Source: Enoplolaimus lenunculus (taxonomy: Eukaryota > Nematoda > Enoplea > Enoplida > Thoracostomopsidae). Taken from it: DNA of 64,000 bases. The notes under the pieces are model-generated. The model was given only the letters and a program-made list of their open reading frames with translations, did no database searches and had not been told where the DNA came from. How positions within the stretch are numbered: the stretch's first letter is position 1; the number at the start of each line of letters is the position of its first letter. The position numbers were made by a program, and so were the translations under genes. The DNA lies in assembly GCA_030248215.1 (NCBI GenBank), contig JASANG010000412.1:187655-251654 (forward strand), written 5' to 3'. Shown here one piece after another: positions 23,733 to 36,425 of this stretch.

Positions 23733-24380
23733 CAGGGTGTAACCGGATATTCGTTTCCGTTAAAAATCGGTGTCCGTTTCCGTTATAGAAATAACGGAAA
23801 TTATGTGATTGCGTTCAAAATTATTTATAAATCACGTATATATCCCGCAATTTTTTGTTACAGATATGCTGCAATTGTTCGAAATGAAATAAGAATTACG
23901 AAATTCATCCAAACTTTTAAAATATTTCAATGCATTCGCCATTTTTTCTTTGAAATTTTTGAAAGGCCGTTGAATTTATCACGCCTCGATTATTTGGGCA
24001 AAAAATAAAATAGAACATTTTTGAAACCTTTATACTTCAATATCCGTTTTCATTATTTTGATCACTATCCGTTTCCCTTATTTCTACTATCCGTTTGCAC
24101 CCTGAAAATTAGTTATAAACCACTAATATATATGGCAATTTTTCATGACGGATTTACTGCATTGTTCGAAATGAAATAAAACTACGGAATTCATCCAAAA
24201 TCAAAATATTTTTGTTTTCAAAATTTTAAAAATCCGTTTAATATATGCGCGCCTCATTGTATAGCTAGAAAAATAAAATCTTCGAAACTTTTCTACTTAA
24301 ATATCCATTTTCAGTTTCCGTTATTTTGATCACTATCGGTTTCCGTTATTTTGATCACTATCGGTTTCCGTTATTTACAC
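23733..24380. mobile_element. CGTTTCCGTTA-type MITE, full copy plus adjacent partial copy
   Basis: Full copy 23733-24108: AGGGTGTAACCGGATAT start and ACTATCCGTTTGCACCCTG end. It is followed by a second, left-truncated copy (about 24117-24380) with a duplicated TTTTGATCACTATCGGTTTC. It ends about 95 bp before the URB1-like ATG, so it probably supplies promoter or 5' UTR sequence. Confidence 0.75.
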
Positions 24381-24475
24381 TTTGGTATTACATGAACTGT
24401 AATAGTTGTACAAATCTGATGGATTAATTTTAGGCACATTTCCTCAAAATTACGACATTGTATTTCTAACCTAAT

Positions 24476-27400
24476 ATGGCAGCGGAAGGTATATATGATA
24501 GTCCCTGTTTGAAGAAAACCTCAAAACAACTAAAAAAACTGGCTAAACTCTGGAAACATCCGCAACAGCAAACTGAAGAGATGAAAGATGTAATAGCTTC
24601 ACTAGAGACTCAAATTAGTGCAAATTTAGTTTTACAATGGTTGACGGATTATCTCCACGCGGAACAAACTGCCACGTTAGTACATATTCGGAATACAACT
24701 GCAATTATTAATATGCTTATAAGAAAAATAATGCTATATTTAAAAGAACAGGAAGCACAGTATAATACCTTAGATCCCTTGCGATTGTTTATGATTTCAA
24801 GGCAGTTGATTGGTTGGACTTTGAAGTGCGGAAATGACGCGTCAAACTGCTATTGGCTACTTTTAGCCGATTCGGTTTGTCTCTTAGCGAGGAAATGTGG
24901 GTACTTGGGGCTTGAAGATGGATTTGCGGTTGGTCAGTTATGTGAAATTATGAAGGTTATACTTGAAAAGTTTACTGGTCTAAAACTGCACGTGGATGCC
25001 TCGTCGAATGGTTGTAGTGAGTGTTCTTGTTATTCTGGATTCTGCGCTGAAGAACGCTCTGGAGAGCATAAATGTAACCCGCTGGTCAGCGTTATATCAA
25101 ATTGTTTATCAAGTCATCAACGTTGCTGTTCAGTGTTTATAGATACTATTAGGCATGTGGAAAAAGACGCTAGGTTAAATAACTGGTTTTGGGAATCTAG
25201 TGACTATGAAATAGTTATACGTGATAGTTTGCGCAACTTTAAAAGCAACGAAGAATGGCTCAAAGTGATTTTTGCTCCGCTCAAGAAAAAATTGAATTCA
25301 TTTCGCATCGCGGAAGCTAACACGAGCAATAGCAGGCTCGTTGAAACGCGACTGCGTCTAATTGAAATTGGAGTTGAGTTCAACTTGGCGACTGGAATTT
25401 CTAAACCAACACTGGCACAGATGTGGAAAGGTGTATCATTGAACAAGATGGCTTCACTTGCTGAGCGGGTGGTACGCTTGGCGTGTGCTGTGACTGAAAA
25501 GTACGTCACGGCAGCTTCGTCCAAGGATAGTCAGAAAGTTCTGAAATATGTGGCGCGACCAATACTTGAGGCGTTGTCGCAGGAAAACAGGGAGGAATTG
25601 AGTTTGATACCGCAATCAATTTTGAGTATGATTTCAAAAATCAGAGCTAGTGATGGTAACGATGAAGGGGATGCTGATGGGTGGCGGAAATCGTTGAGTT
25701 ATCGCGAAATTGGTCAAATGACAGTGACAGTGTTGAAATGGTTCTATTCGAATCGAGAATGGGTGGAGTTTTGTTCGACATTGATACGTCCGTTGAGCGA
25801 TGAAAATATGAACAAGTATGTTGATATTAAATAACAGTCTTCATTTCAACTTAGTGTTAATATGGAATGATTAATTAGGGTGTAAATGTATTGGGTAGGT
25901 GAACGGTAAAAATAGTGGAATGCAGGCTGTCCTAGTTTATGTTAAGTCTCTATAGCGTTTTTTTGGTGTTTTTGTTTTTCTGGATGATAGAGCTGCAACT
26001 GTGGTATGGTGACGGGATCCTGTCTCGCCGACTAAAAGACTTCTTTGCAAAACTTATTGAATAATTTTTTCACAGCATTAAAAGTTTTGTGTTTTACGAA
26101 GATTTCAAAAGCATATATGTATGTATATACATATATAGACATATATGTTCTGCCCTAAAGTTTTATTTACCCCAGTTGGCAACTGAGACGGCCCAAACGG
26201 CAATTGCTGTCCGGGCAGCCGAAACAACTACTTATAAACTGCTTTTGGTTGAAGGATTGTACAGACCAAACAGCTGCTGGATTGCAAACGTTTTTGATTG
26301 GTAGTTCAGACTTGACTGTGTTCGAGAAAACTGACTTGCATTTTGTACACTAATTATTTGGCTTCACAATATTTGCAAAGTAGTATTAATTAAACAAGGT
26401 TTAGGTAACATACAAACGAAGCTGTGTGAGCATGTGCTGTAATGATTATTTCTGTTGTTTTGATTACCCAATCAAATTACGCCTCTGTAATCCTTCCACC
26501 ATATAAATCTTGTTCAATTCACGGTTTGCAAATATGGTGAAGCCAAATAATTACTGTGCAAGTCAGTTTTCTCAAATATAGTCAAACCTAAACAACCAGT
26601 CAAAATTAGTCTGCATTTCAGTAGCTGTTTGATTGGACTACCCGAACAGCAGTTGTCGTTTGGGACGTCCCAGTTGCCAAATGCGACAAATAGCTGTTTG
26701 GGGCACGACACGTACATACATCTATGTTGTTTTAGATTAAACAACGATTTTAACTTGATCGAATGCATTTTTTCGCATTCTGCATTTGGCGCTGTGTTTT
26801 TCAATGAATCTCTATCCAACGATGAAGTGCGCGCGAAAATTGGACTGCTCAATTTGTTGTCACTTTTAACACGAAGTCCTCTACGGTTAAATGTAAGCGT
26901 CACATTGTTGTATTGGGTTCAGTTGATGTTGTTTTAAATAATGAATTCAGTTGGCTTCAGTTGAAAATTGAATGCCTTTCCTAGTGTCACAGTTGCTGAT
27001 ACAATTTATTGTTTTTAATCCTCCTGTAAGAGCTATGTTTTTATTAATTATTCAAGCCTTCTAAGATCATTTGCGTTTTGCAATGCCTGTGAAATTACCG
27101 TAGATGTTTTTGCTACCGCACAGACTACCATAAATACGTTATTGTTTATTTTCATGTTTTTATGTTTTGGCAGCTACTATTTCGTAACTTGCTGTTAACG
27201 TCAAAGGAAAACCCTTATAATTACACTACAAACGTGAGCTTACTATGCATCTAATTAATTTCGAAACTATCTTTGAAGTCGTGTATATAGTTCTACAGGA
27301 GATTTGGGCTTTGTAAACAGTAGAATGGTTCGCGTACTGCCAAATGACCAAATGATTGTTTGGTATTGCAATGTTAAGGCTTCCTTTGGTAAACTGGTTT

Positions 27401-30400
27401 TGTTTGTTCAGAAATACAACTTTTTAAAATATTAATATTATATTCATTGCTATTGATGTTGTCATTTTATTTATAGGACGATCAAGCCTTACTACTACTA
27501 GGTGCATATTCGGCGTCAATGTTAGAGCATAACCAAAAAATTCTTTGCATAATTAAAAATCATCAAACCAGCATAAATCTAACGAAATATACACCGCTAT
27601 TGTGGAGTGAAGCTGGCATTGAAAAGTATGCACAACTGCGAAAAATTGGTCTCAGTCTTTGGAGTCGGCCAAAGTTTGATGATGTAAGTCGGAGATTTTT
27701 CGGATAGCTTATATTGTTTCGTGGTGTCTGAAATGAATTTTGACTTTAGTTTTTGATTTCGACAAGATTCATTTTGCGGTATTCCATGCTCGAGTTTAGA
27801 CTCTGCTGCTAGTAATGTATCATAATGGTAATGTGTTTAAAAGTGATAGGCAGTAATTGAAAATGTTTTGTAATAAATATTGCGAATTTTTGTGTAAAGA
27901 TTGTTTTTGTGGATCATGTTTTTTTCACGGCATTTTGGAGTTAAATTCGGGTTAGTTATTCAGTTGGAAATATATAATTCAATTTGCTGATTGTAAACGC
28001 AAGTTTAAACTGTTTGCTGGTAAACTGTCATGACAGAACGTCAGTTTAAAAACAGTAAAATTGTTATATTTAGGACGATGTATTTTTCTTCTCCTTGAAT
28101 TTTGGAATTAAATTGGGTGCTGTTCAGTTGAAAATGATTTATAGTGGTTGTATTAATAGTTCACAAGTCCGTGTGCTGTCAAAAATGAAGAATAATCATA
28201 CGAGAAACATGTTTAAAAATGGTAGGGGTTACGAAATTGATTGTAATGAATGCCGGGATTGTTTGTGTTAAAAGTTTTAATTTATAGGTTTTCTGTTTTA
28301 GGTAATGGCACTGCTGGACAATGATGTTATGTGGAAAACGGTACTTGAATTTCCGGTGTTGCTGCAGTTGAATTCGGCAGAAATATACAGTGAGTTGTTA
28401 ATTTTTCTATTTATGACATGACGGTGAACTTTAACTTTAATTATTATCTAGGACCTCTAAACGGAAATCGGGTTAAGTGGCAACTGGATAAAATGTGTGG
28501 ATTTGTAGCTCTTATGTGCGCGTAATTATTAATCATAGAGATACAATTTGCAATGGATATTCTTGAAGTCACATTCTAAACATGTTTATTGAGCAGATTA
28601 ATGTTCTGTGCTCATAAAGTCTATGGATGGATAAGTTTCTATCTGTCTGACGCGAATTTCAACGACCGTGGATTTCAGTATTTTTTGTTTGAAAGCCTAT
28701 TATTCTGGTACGTTTGCCTCACAATGGTTTTGCAACACGTGATGAACAGGCGAGGTCCAGATCGGACAAATGTAGTTTCATTTGGATCAGGTTTGTGCAT
28801 CCCAGTTGTTCATATTAATAGTTGTATTTAATGATAAGATGGTTCTATGGTCGCTTATATATTTAGATACGGGGATTAATGTTTCAGATACGTCCGTTCA
28901 GTTATACGATCCTCGATTTCTGCTTCCTGTTTTCGCCAATTTGCTTGAACCCGAAACTATTGGGTTTAACGTTCGTGCGTTCGCTGAACGTGGTTGCATT
29001 AGTTTGTTGTTTGCTTCACTATCGAGTCACGATGCGGCTGGAATGCGTGCAGTTGCGTATCTTGCGCTAAATCGTCTTAGATATCACGTTAGGCAATCAA
29101 CGTGGAAAGGAAAACCACCGTTGATGTATTTATTGACGTATGTTGGGAAGGGTTTTAAATACTTCAGAATTATTTGTTTGAGTTCAATGGCAAAAATTTC
29201 AATTCGCATTAATTGGAGTGAGTGCACAGTAAGATTTGAAAGGTCCTGAAAAAAGCTAAAATTAAAGTTGGAGTAAAGCTTGTTTTTTGTTAAACTATGT
29301 TGTGGGTAAGGAGTTGTACATATTTGGATATCATTGTTCGTTGTTTTGCCGATTTTGCTTTGCAATAGTGAGTGCATTTTGAGGGTTGCTTTAACGCAGC
29401 TAAAATACAGGTGAAAGGTGCAATAATTAGTTGTGTGTAGTTTGTAGCCAAAATTTTTTAATGTATTTTGAACATTTCGCCTGTTAAAGTAATGATTGAT
29501 TTTGTTACGAGAAACGTAATACTTATTGGGTTTTTTATATCTTAAAACATTTTTACACCAGAAAAATATTGTAGAAATTTGTGTTATTTGTTTATTGATT
29601 TCTGGTCGTGCTTGCTTTGAAGTCTAACACCAAGCGAAATTCAGAATGTAAGACAACCAATAGTGCATAAAAGCAGGAATATCTGTTTAATAATGTTAGG
29701 GTTGCTTTATGATTTACAGCGGCGTGCATCGTCGAATCGCGGCACGCTGCACAAGAACGTACATATAATGCAACTGTTGCTGTAGTATGAATGTTCAGTA
29801 ACTGAATGAGTGTTAACAGTTTCGAATGTCGTGTTTAAGGTTACTGAAGAATTCAATAGAGCGCCCAAATCAAAGGATACCATGCCTGATCGCTGTCTTC
29901 TTAGCAAAAGTGGTTCAGTTAATTTTAAACCCGACTGATCCTATGTACAAGTGAGTTTATGTCGATAATTAGAGCGAATTGGTGTTCGCTTGCATTTCTA
30001 ATTGGGCAGGTGTTCGCGTGCATTTCTAATTGGGAACAGTGGTATTTGAAGGATCTAATTCTAATGATTTTTCACGACGCGGTGCATTGTTGTGGCATTT
30101 TCTGTTGACGTATACAGAGGGCAATGGCCCAGACCGGAAGCCATAAATTTGAATGAAATTTGGCAGTAAGACACATTGGTAATTGACAGATTATTGTAAA
30201 TTTGATGGAGGTACTATAAAAGAAAACTAATGTGTTAGGTATAGGTAATTTTTTGTATTTTATGTTATATACAGTACAAAGTTAATAGAAATTATTTGGA
30301 GGCCAAATAGAAGGCACAACTGTTAATGTTAGAGGAAGTTAAAGGCAAGAAAAGTTGCCATAGTATTTATGCAACCGAATTCTGTTTAGCTTCATTCTCT

Positions 30401-31679
30401 GCAAATTTTTGTAAAAAAATATTATGCGTTCATATCTTGATTAAAATTTTGATTTTTCAGAACTATCCAAACATTCCTTTTACTTAAACCAACGCTGAGT
30501 TTGGACACGGTTCCAGAATTTTTTCGACTTCTTAACGGTGCGTCGTTGAATGGCATCAGCGAGAGAACGTGGCTTCTAATGCTTTTGCGAGATGGCTTGC
30601 GAGAAACGAAAGATTACAAAATATCGCAAAAAGTATTCACATTTAAGTTTTTAACTGCATTCAGTTTATCACCGTTTGCGACGCAATGTCCACAGCATAT
30701 AACCGAAATTTTACGATTAGTGGCGCAAATTACTAGACTCGGACCAAAAGTGCTAATTGATGCGGTGAATAGACACAATCTGGTTGCGTGGTGTGACATA
30801 TTGTTGTCTTCGAAGTGGTCAGCGGAACCTACTCCAACCGGCGAAGGACAAATTGACCAGCTGAGTTTCATGTTGAACGCAAACCAAGTTGAACTGTTAA
30901 TTGAATTTTTGGCTGAGGTCTGGAAAGTGGTTCAGATCAATGCAAGTCGTGGGCGATCGGCTTCTGGTGGGAATAATTCGACAAAAAAGAACGAGGAAAT
31001 CTGTAGTAAACAGCGGAAAATGACAGCGAAAAATGATGAAATGTGCGATGAAGAAGGGAAAATGGGAAAAGAGGATGGTGAAGCTTCCAGCGAAGAGCCT
31101 AAATTGCAATGGGATATTTCAGCGGAAAAGCAGAAGGTACAAACGCTGCCAGTGGGGTTGCTTGATAGTTTGTATGCAACAACTTTAGTTGCGGTTGGTA
31201 GAGTGGTGTTTGGGCATGAATTGGAATCGAGCTTTGAAGGCAGTAAAACAAGTCTGGACTGCAATGCAAAACGCAGCGGTGACAAAATTCCGACCATACG
31301 TGAGATACAAACAGTAAATAAGCTGCTTGTGGGGGTATTGGAGTTGTGGGAAAATGCAATTCGGGTGTATCGTAAGACGCAAAGTGAAATTTTTGTTTCG
31401 CTGCCGTTGATGGCAAGAGCGATTTCAATGGTGGTGTGGGTAAATGCCAAGTTGTTAGTCGATGATCGAAAGGAAATGGCTGGGGCTCTGTGTAGGGTGC
31501 TAACAGCGCTTGACCAAAAATTGATTGTAGAAGTGCTGAAATTGTTGGGAGTCGAATTACGGTCAGCGTTGATATTGGTTTTACTCGAGCATACTACTTC
31601 ACAGGATGAAGCCGATTTTCTAGATATATGTAGCAGTTTGATTCAAAATATTGTTGCTTGGTTCGCGAATGAGGGATAA
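24476..31679 (+). CDS. URB1: URB1/NPA1-like nucleolar pre-ribosomal protein, nine exons
   Basis: URB1 (yeast Npa1p) acts in early 60S pre-ribosome assembly in the nucleolus. Exons: 24476-25815, 26736-26892, 27174-27233, 27477-27683, 28302-28389, 28452-28471, 28902-29137, 29840-29950, 30461-31679, giving about 1145 residues in one frame. Family blocks are in the C-terminal half: DDQALLLLGAYSASMLEHNQ with LRKIGLSLWSRPKFDD (exon 4), LYDPRFLLPVFANL and SLSSHDAAGMRAVAYLALN (exon 7), PCLIAVFLAKVVQLILNP (exon 8), LDTVPEFFRLL and LLRDGLRETKDY (exon 9). Exon 1 has no block I recognise, but its phase-2 end joins exon 2 exactly (N-K-L-N-N-D). An in-frame TAA lies just before the ATG. Human URB1 is about 2270 and yeast about 1760 residues, so this model lacks the usual N-terminal half. 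The exon 6/7 junction is uncertain: a longer exon 7 from 28867 plus an extra small exon is possible. Confidence 0.82.
26155..26705. repeat. Inverted repeat inside URB1 intron 1
   Basis: CCCCAGTTGGCAACTGAGAC, AACTGACTTGCA, AATTATTTGGCTTCACAATA at 26170-26370 recur inverted at 26520-26690 (GGTGAAGCCAAATAATTA, GTGCAAGTCAGTTTTCTC, GTCCCAGTTGCC). It ends about 30 bp before the exon 2 acceptor. Looks like a foldback MITE; open frames there are artefacts. Confidence 0.75.
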
Positions 31680-31872
31680 AAATATGCGTATTTTGCGTAT
31701 ATAGTGTTTTCGGTTAGTTTTTAGCTATGTTGCAGAGATGCTGTTTTTAGAGGCATATATTTATATTAATATTCATAGTTGTGTATACCCTGGCACATTC
31801 CAGACCAAAACGAGATCAATGTTGGTACTAACGGTCTGCACGACCCCTGTTTGAAGTTCTGCCCAAAGTTAA

Positions 31873-31944
31873 TGACCACGCCGGGAATCGAACCCGGGCC
31901 CTCTTGCGCTCGAGCCAAGCATGCCACCACTACACTACGCGGTC
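31873..31944 (-). tRNA. tRNA-like sequence, apparent anticodon CGA (tRNA pseudogene or SINE head)
   Basis: Read on the minus strand, 71 nt plus discriminator A fold as a class I cloverleaf. Acceptor stem GACCGCG/CGTGGTC (7 bp, one G-U). D arm GTGT...ATGC with a GG-containing loop. Anticodon stem CTTGG/GCAAG (last pair mismatched) enclosing CTCGAGC, so positions 34-36 read CGA. Five-nt variable loop. Perfect T arm CCGGG-TTCGATT-CCCGG with a consensus B box. CGA would decode serine, yet serine tRNAs normally carry a long variable arm, and one stem pair is broken. I therefore suspect a tRNA-derived repeat head or decayed tRNA rather than a working gene. No T-run terminator follows closely. Confidence 0.5.
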
Positions 31945-32159
31945 GTTGCAACATCTTCTTATACCGGTATATGTGCACAGGCATGGCAACATTTGCTTTA
32001 CATACACTTACGTGCACATATACCGACAATCAACTTATATATTTTGCTTATATCTCGCTAAGTGTAGTACTTAAAACACCAATGGATTTTCTCGATTTTT
32101 TCATTCTAGTGACCTGAATAACAGGCGGCCAATATTTATTGTGACGTATGCGAGGTTTA

Positions 32160-32755
32160 CGTTATATCATGGGCTGCCAGGAACACATTTTGTCCATATT
32201 GATTCGACGTCAACATAACATTTTGTGATCAGAATAGCGGTTATGTCGGCAAAATGTGAATGTCATATGACTTGGATTACAAATCCATGATCCCCAGTAC
32301 AATCAGCCATATGTCACGTGATACCACGGGTCATTTATGGAATATCATAAGATATTCTAAAATAGTGAAAGGTTAGATAAGGTAGCATTAAGTGATTTCG
32401 AATGTTGAATTAGCTTCTATTTTTCAGTTTCTGGTGGAAATTTGACCTAAAACTATTCATAAGTGTAAATAATTCAAATTTCAAATTTCAGCATCATATG
32501 ATATTCTACAGGACATTCAGGCTAGTTTAACACAACATTGGAGACATTTTCAAATATGTCATATGATATTGACAGACAATATTTCACATATATGATATTG
32601 CAGAACACAGAGTGAATGTCACATCAGGATAGCAGACAGTTCAAATTTTGTGAATTTGTTAGCGGATCAACGTGCAGCCATACTGTTACTCGCTATTGTA
32701 ATATGTACAAAACGTGTGGCGGTTGCCCCAGTTATAACTTGAAATTCCATTACGA
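32160..32755. mobile_element. Foldback MITE with ATATGATATTC motifs, copy 2
   Basis: TTGATTCGACGTCAACATAA, GTGAATGTCATATGAC and several CATATGATATTC words, then GCCCCAGTTATAACTTGAA near the right end, match the 12.5-kb copy. The left end is eroded. Confidence 0.65.
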
Positions 32756-33468
32756 GGGGTTTCCCTACTCTTCACTCTTGGATAACGCTGTCACTGACCT
32801 GTTACTACACCCAGCACGGGTGCAGTGTCATCTATTTTCTGTATTTTGTGTCAATATCATGAGTGTTTTACCGGCACACAATCGTTTTATTTATGCGTAT
32901 TCCATGTATATATTTTAATATTGGAAAAGTAAATTTTTGCGATTGAACTAAAGCTTTATTTTATTATTTGATGAGGTCTCCTGCGATTTGTTGTCACTGA
33001 AAATAGGGCTAGATGTGTAAAAAATGTTGAGTTTACTTGTGACTTTTCATTTCTTTCAATTACATTTGAGGTTGACAATTATCCCTACTCGGAGATAGAT
33101 TTTTACAGGAATTGCACACTTTTTGGCTACTTCCTGGTGTCGATGTCGGAAAATTTAGGACCAATGTTACCAGGATATACGTGACCCGAATAACATGGGG
33201 TAATAAGACGGGGATTGGTTTCATTTTGAGTTCCAAGCAATTATAATAGGAGTCAGTATCCCTAACTGCTTAAGAGTCAGTTAGCGGAAGGAGTCAATAT
33301 TTAATTCCTAATTATAAAAGGCGCGAAAGCGAATGACTGGCCTAGATCGCTCAAATATGTAACAGACACTCGGACGACCGCATAAACTTTATTTTATTAA
33401 ATCCAGAAAAAGTTAAACCTGGCAACCACAAAATGCTAATTTTGAAATAGTGTTGTTAGAAACCTTGT

Positions 33469-33658
33469 GCGGACCATGTAAAAATCAGGGGCGGAACGTT
33501 TTGCTGCGGAACTACAATAGAGTAAGCTTAACCTGAAGACGAATTTTTTTACTTAGGCTTACGCGTAGGCTTAAGTATAAGCTCATTCTTACGTTTTGGT
33601 TTACGCTTAGGCTTAGGATTATGTCTACTGTTACGGCCCTGTTCTATACATTAGCTGT
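33469..33658. mobile_element. TTAGGC-bearing MITE, variant A
   Basis: GACCATGTAAAAATCAGGGG start, CCCTGTTCTATACATTAGC end; flanks AACCTTGT (33461-33468) and AACCTTCT (33659-33666). TTAGGC units read on the plus strand. Confidence 0.8.
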
Positions 33659-36269
33659 AACCTTCTTATAGACTAAGCATAAAATATGCTTATGGTCAAT
33701 TTTTCAATATCTGTCCGGGAAGCATTTCCAAATCGCAGCAAGCAAAGGACGATTTGATGCTGAGGAGAGTGAAAAAGTATTTAATAATATAAGTCAGCTT
33801 TATTTCATTGTTATTTACTGCGTCATAAAACTCAAAAAGTAATTTATTATAAATATTTATGCGTTGATCAAACATACCTCGAATACTACTGTTTGCTTTA
33901 TCAGTTTATGGAACTGGAACACAAAATTTCGTATGACAGTGTATTATTTGCGAGCTGAATGTTTTGTTTTAATACGTCTCCTAAAGACTCGTATAAACTA
34001 CTCAAGCATGACACGATTCCTTAAAGTTGTGCACTTGTGGTCCACAGAATCGTCGTTTGTCAGTTTTGCGGTTGAAAAATTTGGTATACGAGCAAAAATT
34101 AGGAACCAACGACGGTACTTTCATGGTCGTATAAGCATATTCCTAAGCCTAAGCGTAAGCCTTAGTGTAAGTGTAAATCAGAAAATAGCGTCAAATCTAA
34201 TCCTAGTTTCTATTGCTAGATGAATACATTATACAAGTTACTAAAATTGCATTTTAATTCTTACTGCGGGTGCTCGAGGTTACGTCCACCATTGTATATT
34301 GTGCCCCAGTGTCTGTGGGCCCCCTGTTTTTGAATCAGATGCTGTGCTTGTGCTTTCGACAGGCTCACAACGTACAATGCTTGTCATAATATATAGTGTA
34401 TTATATCACTATATATTTTAATTTAGCTTCTTTTCTCTGCTAAAACACCGTATATACATAAAAGACACAAGCCGACGCTAGTCTGCTAGTATAATACATG
34501 CAAACGGCCCGGAGACCACTGGTTAATATAAGGAGGGCTACACCCAAGCCTATGGTCTCCGTCAAGAGCGAACAAAACGAAAATGTTGCCATACTGTTTA
34601 ATAGTAGTAGAATTGCGATTGGCTTCTTATTTTGTTTTGGTCTCTAGCGTTTTTTTACTATTATATAATTGGTCCACCTTTGAGAAATTTCTGGATCCGC
34701 CACTGCCTGAACCTGAAAATTATATCGGCACAACGTGCTTTATACCGTAGTGTGCATATGAGCAATTGCTCTGTTTCATATGATTCCGATATTCATAGTG
34801 TGTTTATATTATGCTGCTGTGTGTTGATTCAGAAGCGATACGGCACTGTATACTGGCTCGCATACATGTCCGTAGTCAGCTCAGTATACCCGAGCCTGTG
34901 GCGTATACGAGGAAAGATTGGGGGGAAGTATACCCTCAAAAATTTGTCAAGACAACAAATAGCATCATATAATTACTGGTTTTAGAATATAAACCCGCTG
35001 GATCATAGAGTAAAAAACACTTTCTACTCGCTACGCTTGCTCGCAGGAAAACTTTTAGATGAAGTTGTCATTGTTCGAGTCATTGGCCAATGTTACGTTT
35101 AGGACCGTCATCTGTAAGCATATTCTTAATCCTAAGCCTAAGCGTTTGAAACAATTATATCGAAATAAACTTTTGGCTACACAGGAAAATTTAGGGGAAT
35201 TGTATGAAACGATTTCAATTGTCTTATCAACAACGTTAAATTGTTTACAATTGGGGGCCCGAAAAAACTGGTGAGGGGGAAGAGGCTGGCTGACTGCAAC
35301 TGAGCACCCTCGTGCAACCTATTTGGTTGACTGCGGGTCCGCTCGTCTATAACAGCTAAAACAAGCACAACGTATACTGAGATACGGTGAGTTTTAAGTC
35401 GTACGGTATTCCATATAAATGGCACAGTATATCAGCAGTCTTTGTTTTAGTCTTTTTTGTTGTGATACCCGTGTGCGTCCATTGTATATGTTTATATTGT
35501 CGGTATCGGTTCGTATCATAACCCTGGCTTGGGCATGGCCGGAGGGCTTAGTCACCAGAACGACGGAACTGCGCACCCCTGAAAAGATCTTAGCCCCTTT
35601 TTGTATATAAGTCAGGTGAATTTCCAGCAAACCACGACGTAAATTGTTTTATGCTCCCCTTTCCCCCAGAGCAGGTTGAGCTTGCTACGGGCGTGCGCTG
35701 GCTGCCTTCATAAGATGTCTGGCAAGAGAGTACATTATACGCGTATGCCCCATTGCAAAGGCTTTTGATGCTGCTGTTCAGTACCCGTGTATATTATATA
35801 TATACTTCTTGTGTCTTTTCTAGTTGCTGCAAACCGGGCGCGTTTGTTTTATTGTTTCTTACACACAGGCGCGTGGCCAAAATATCAAATCGGTCGGGCG
35901 TCTGGGTTCATTGCTGGATCCATGGGGCTACCGAGACCATTGTCATCTAACAAGGATCAAAAACAAAATTTTGTAGTAAGATTTAGTACTAAAATTGACG
36001 TTCGGCTTCTCGCGTTTGCTTCGCTTGCGAGCTTTATTCACTGTAAAGTATATGATATCGCGCAGTTTGCCGCTTCAGAGTTTCGTGTATCCGCACTGGC
36101 CTGTAACAATTCCGCATTTTGACACAAAAATCACATGTTATCGAGATGCGATATGGATATCTCTGATAGTCTGATCATGGCATGAAATAACGTTAAAATT
36201 TTTGGTTTATGCATTGAGAGCGCTTTAGCCTTCCCTTAGATTTCTCTCCTGGCTACGCGTTTGCTTATA

Positions 36270-36425
36270 CATACATACATACATACATATATAATATATA
36301 TGTATATATTATATAAATATATATAAATAAATAAATATATATGTATAATATGTAATATATAATATATATTCATATATATTATATACTATATATTCATATA
36401 TATATGTATATATGTTAGTATGTAT
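36270..36425. repeat. (ACAT)n/(AT)n microsatellite
   Basis: ACATACAT units pass into a long AT/TATA-rich tract. No other signal. Confidence 0.9.

Noticed and set aside
35394-35630. Second tRNA-like segment suggested by a SSVVLVTKPSGHAQARV reading
   Set aside because: No B box (GGTTCGANTCC) or cloverleaf could be drawn.
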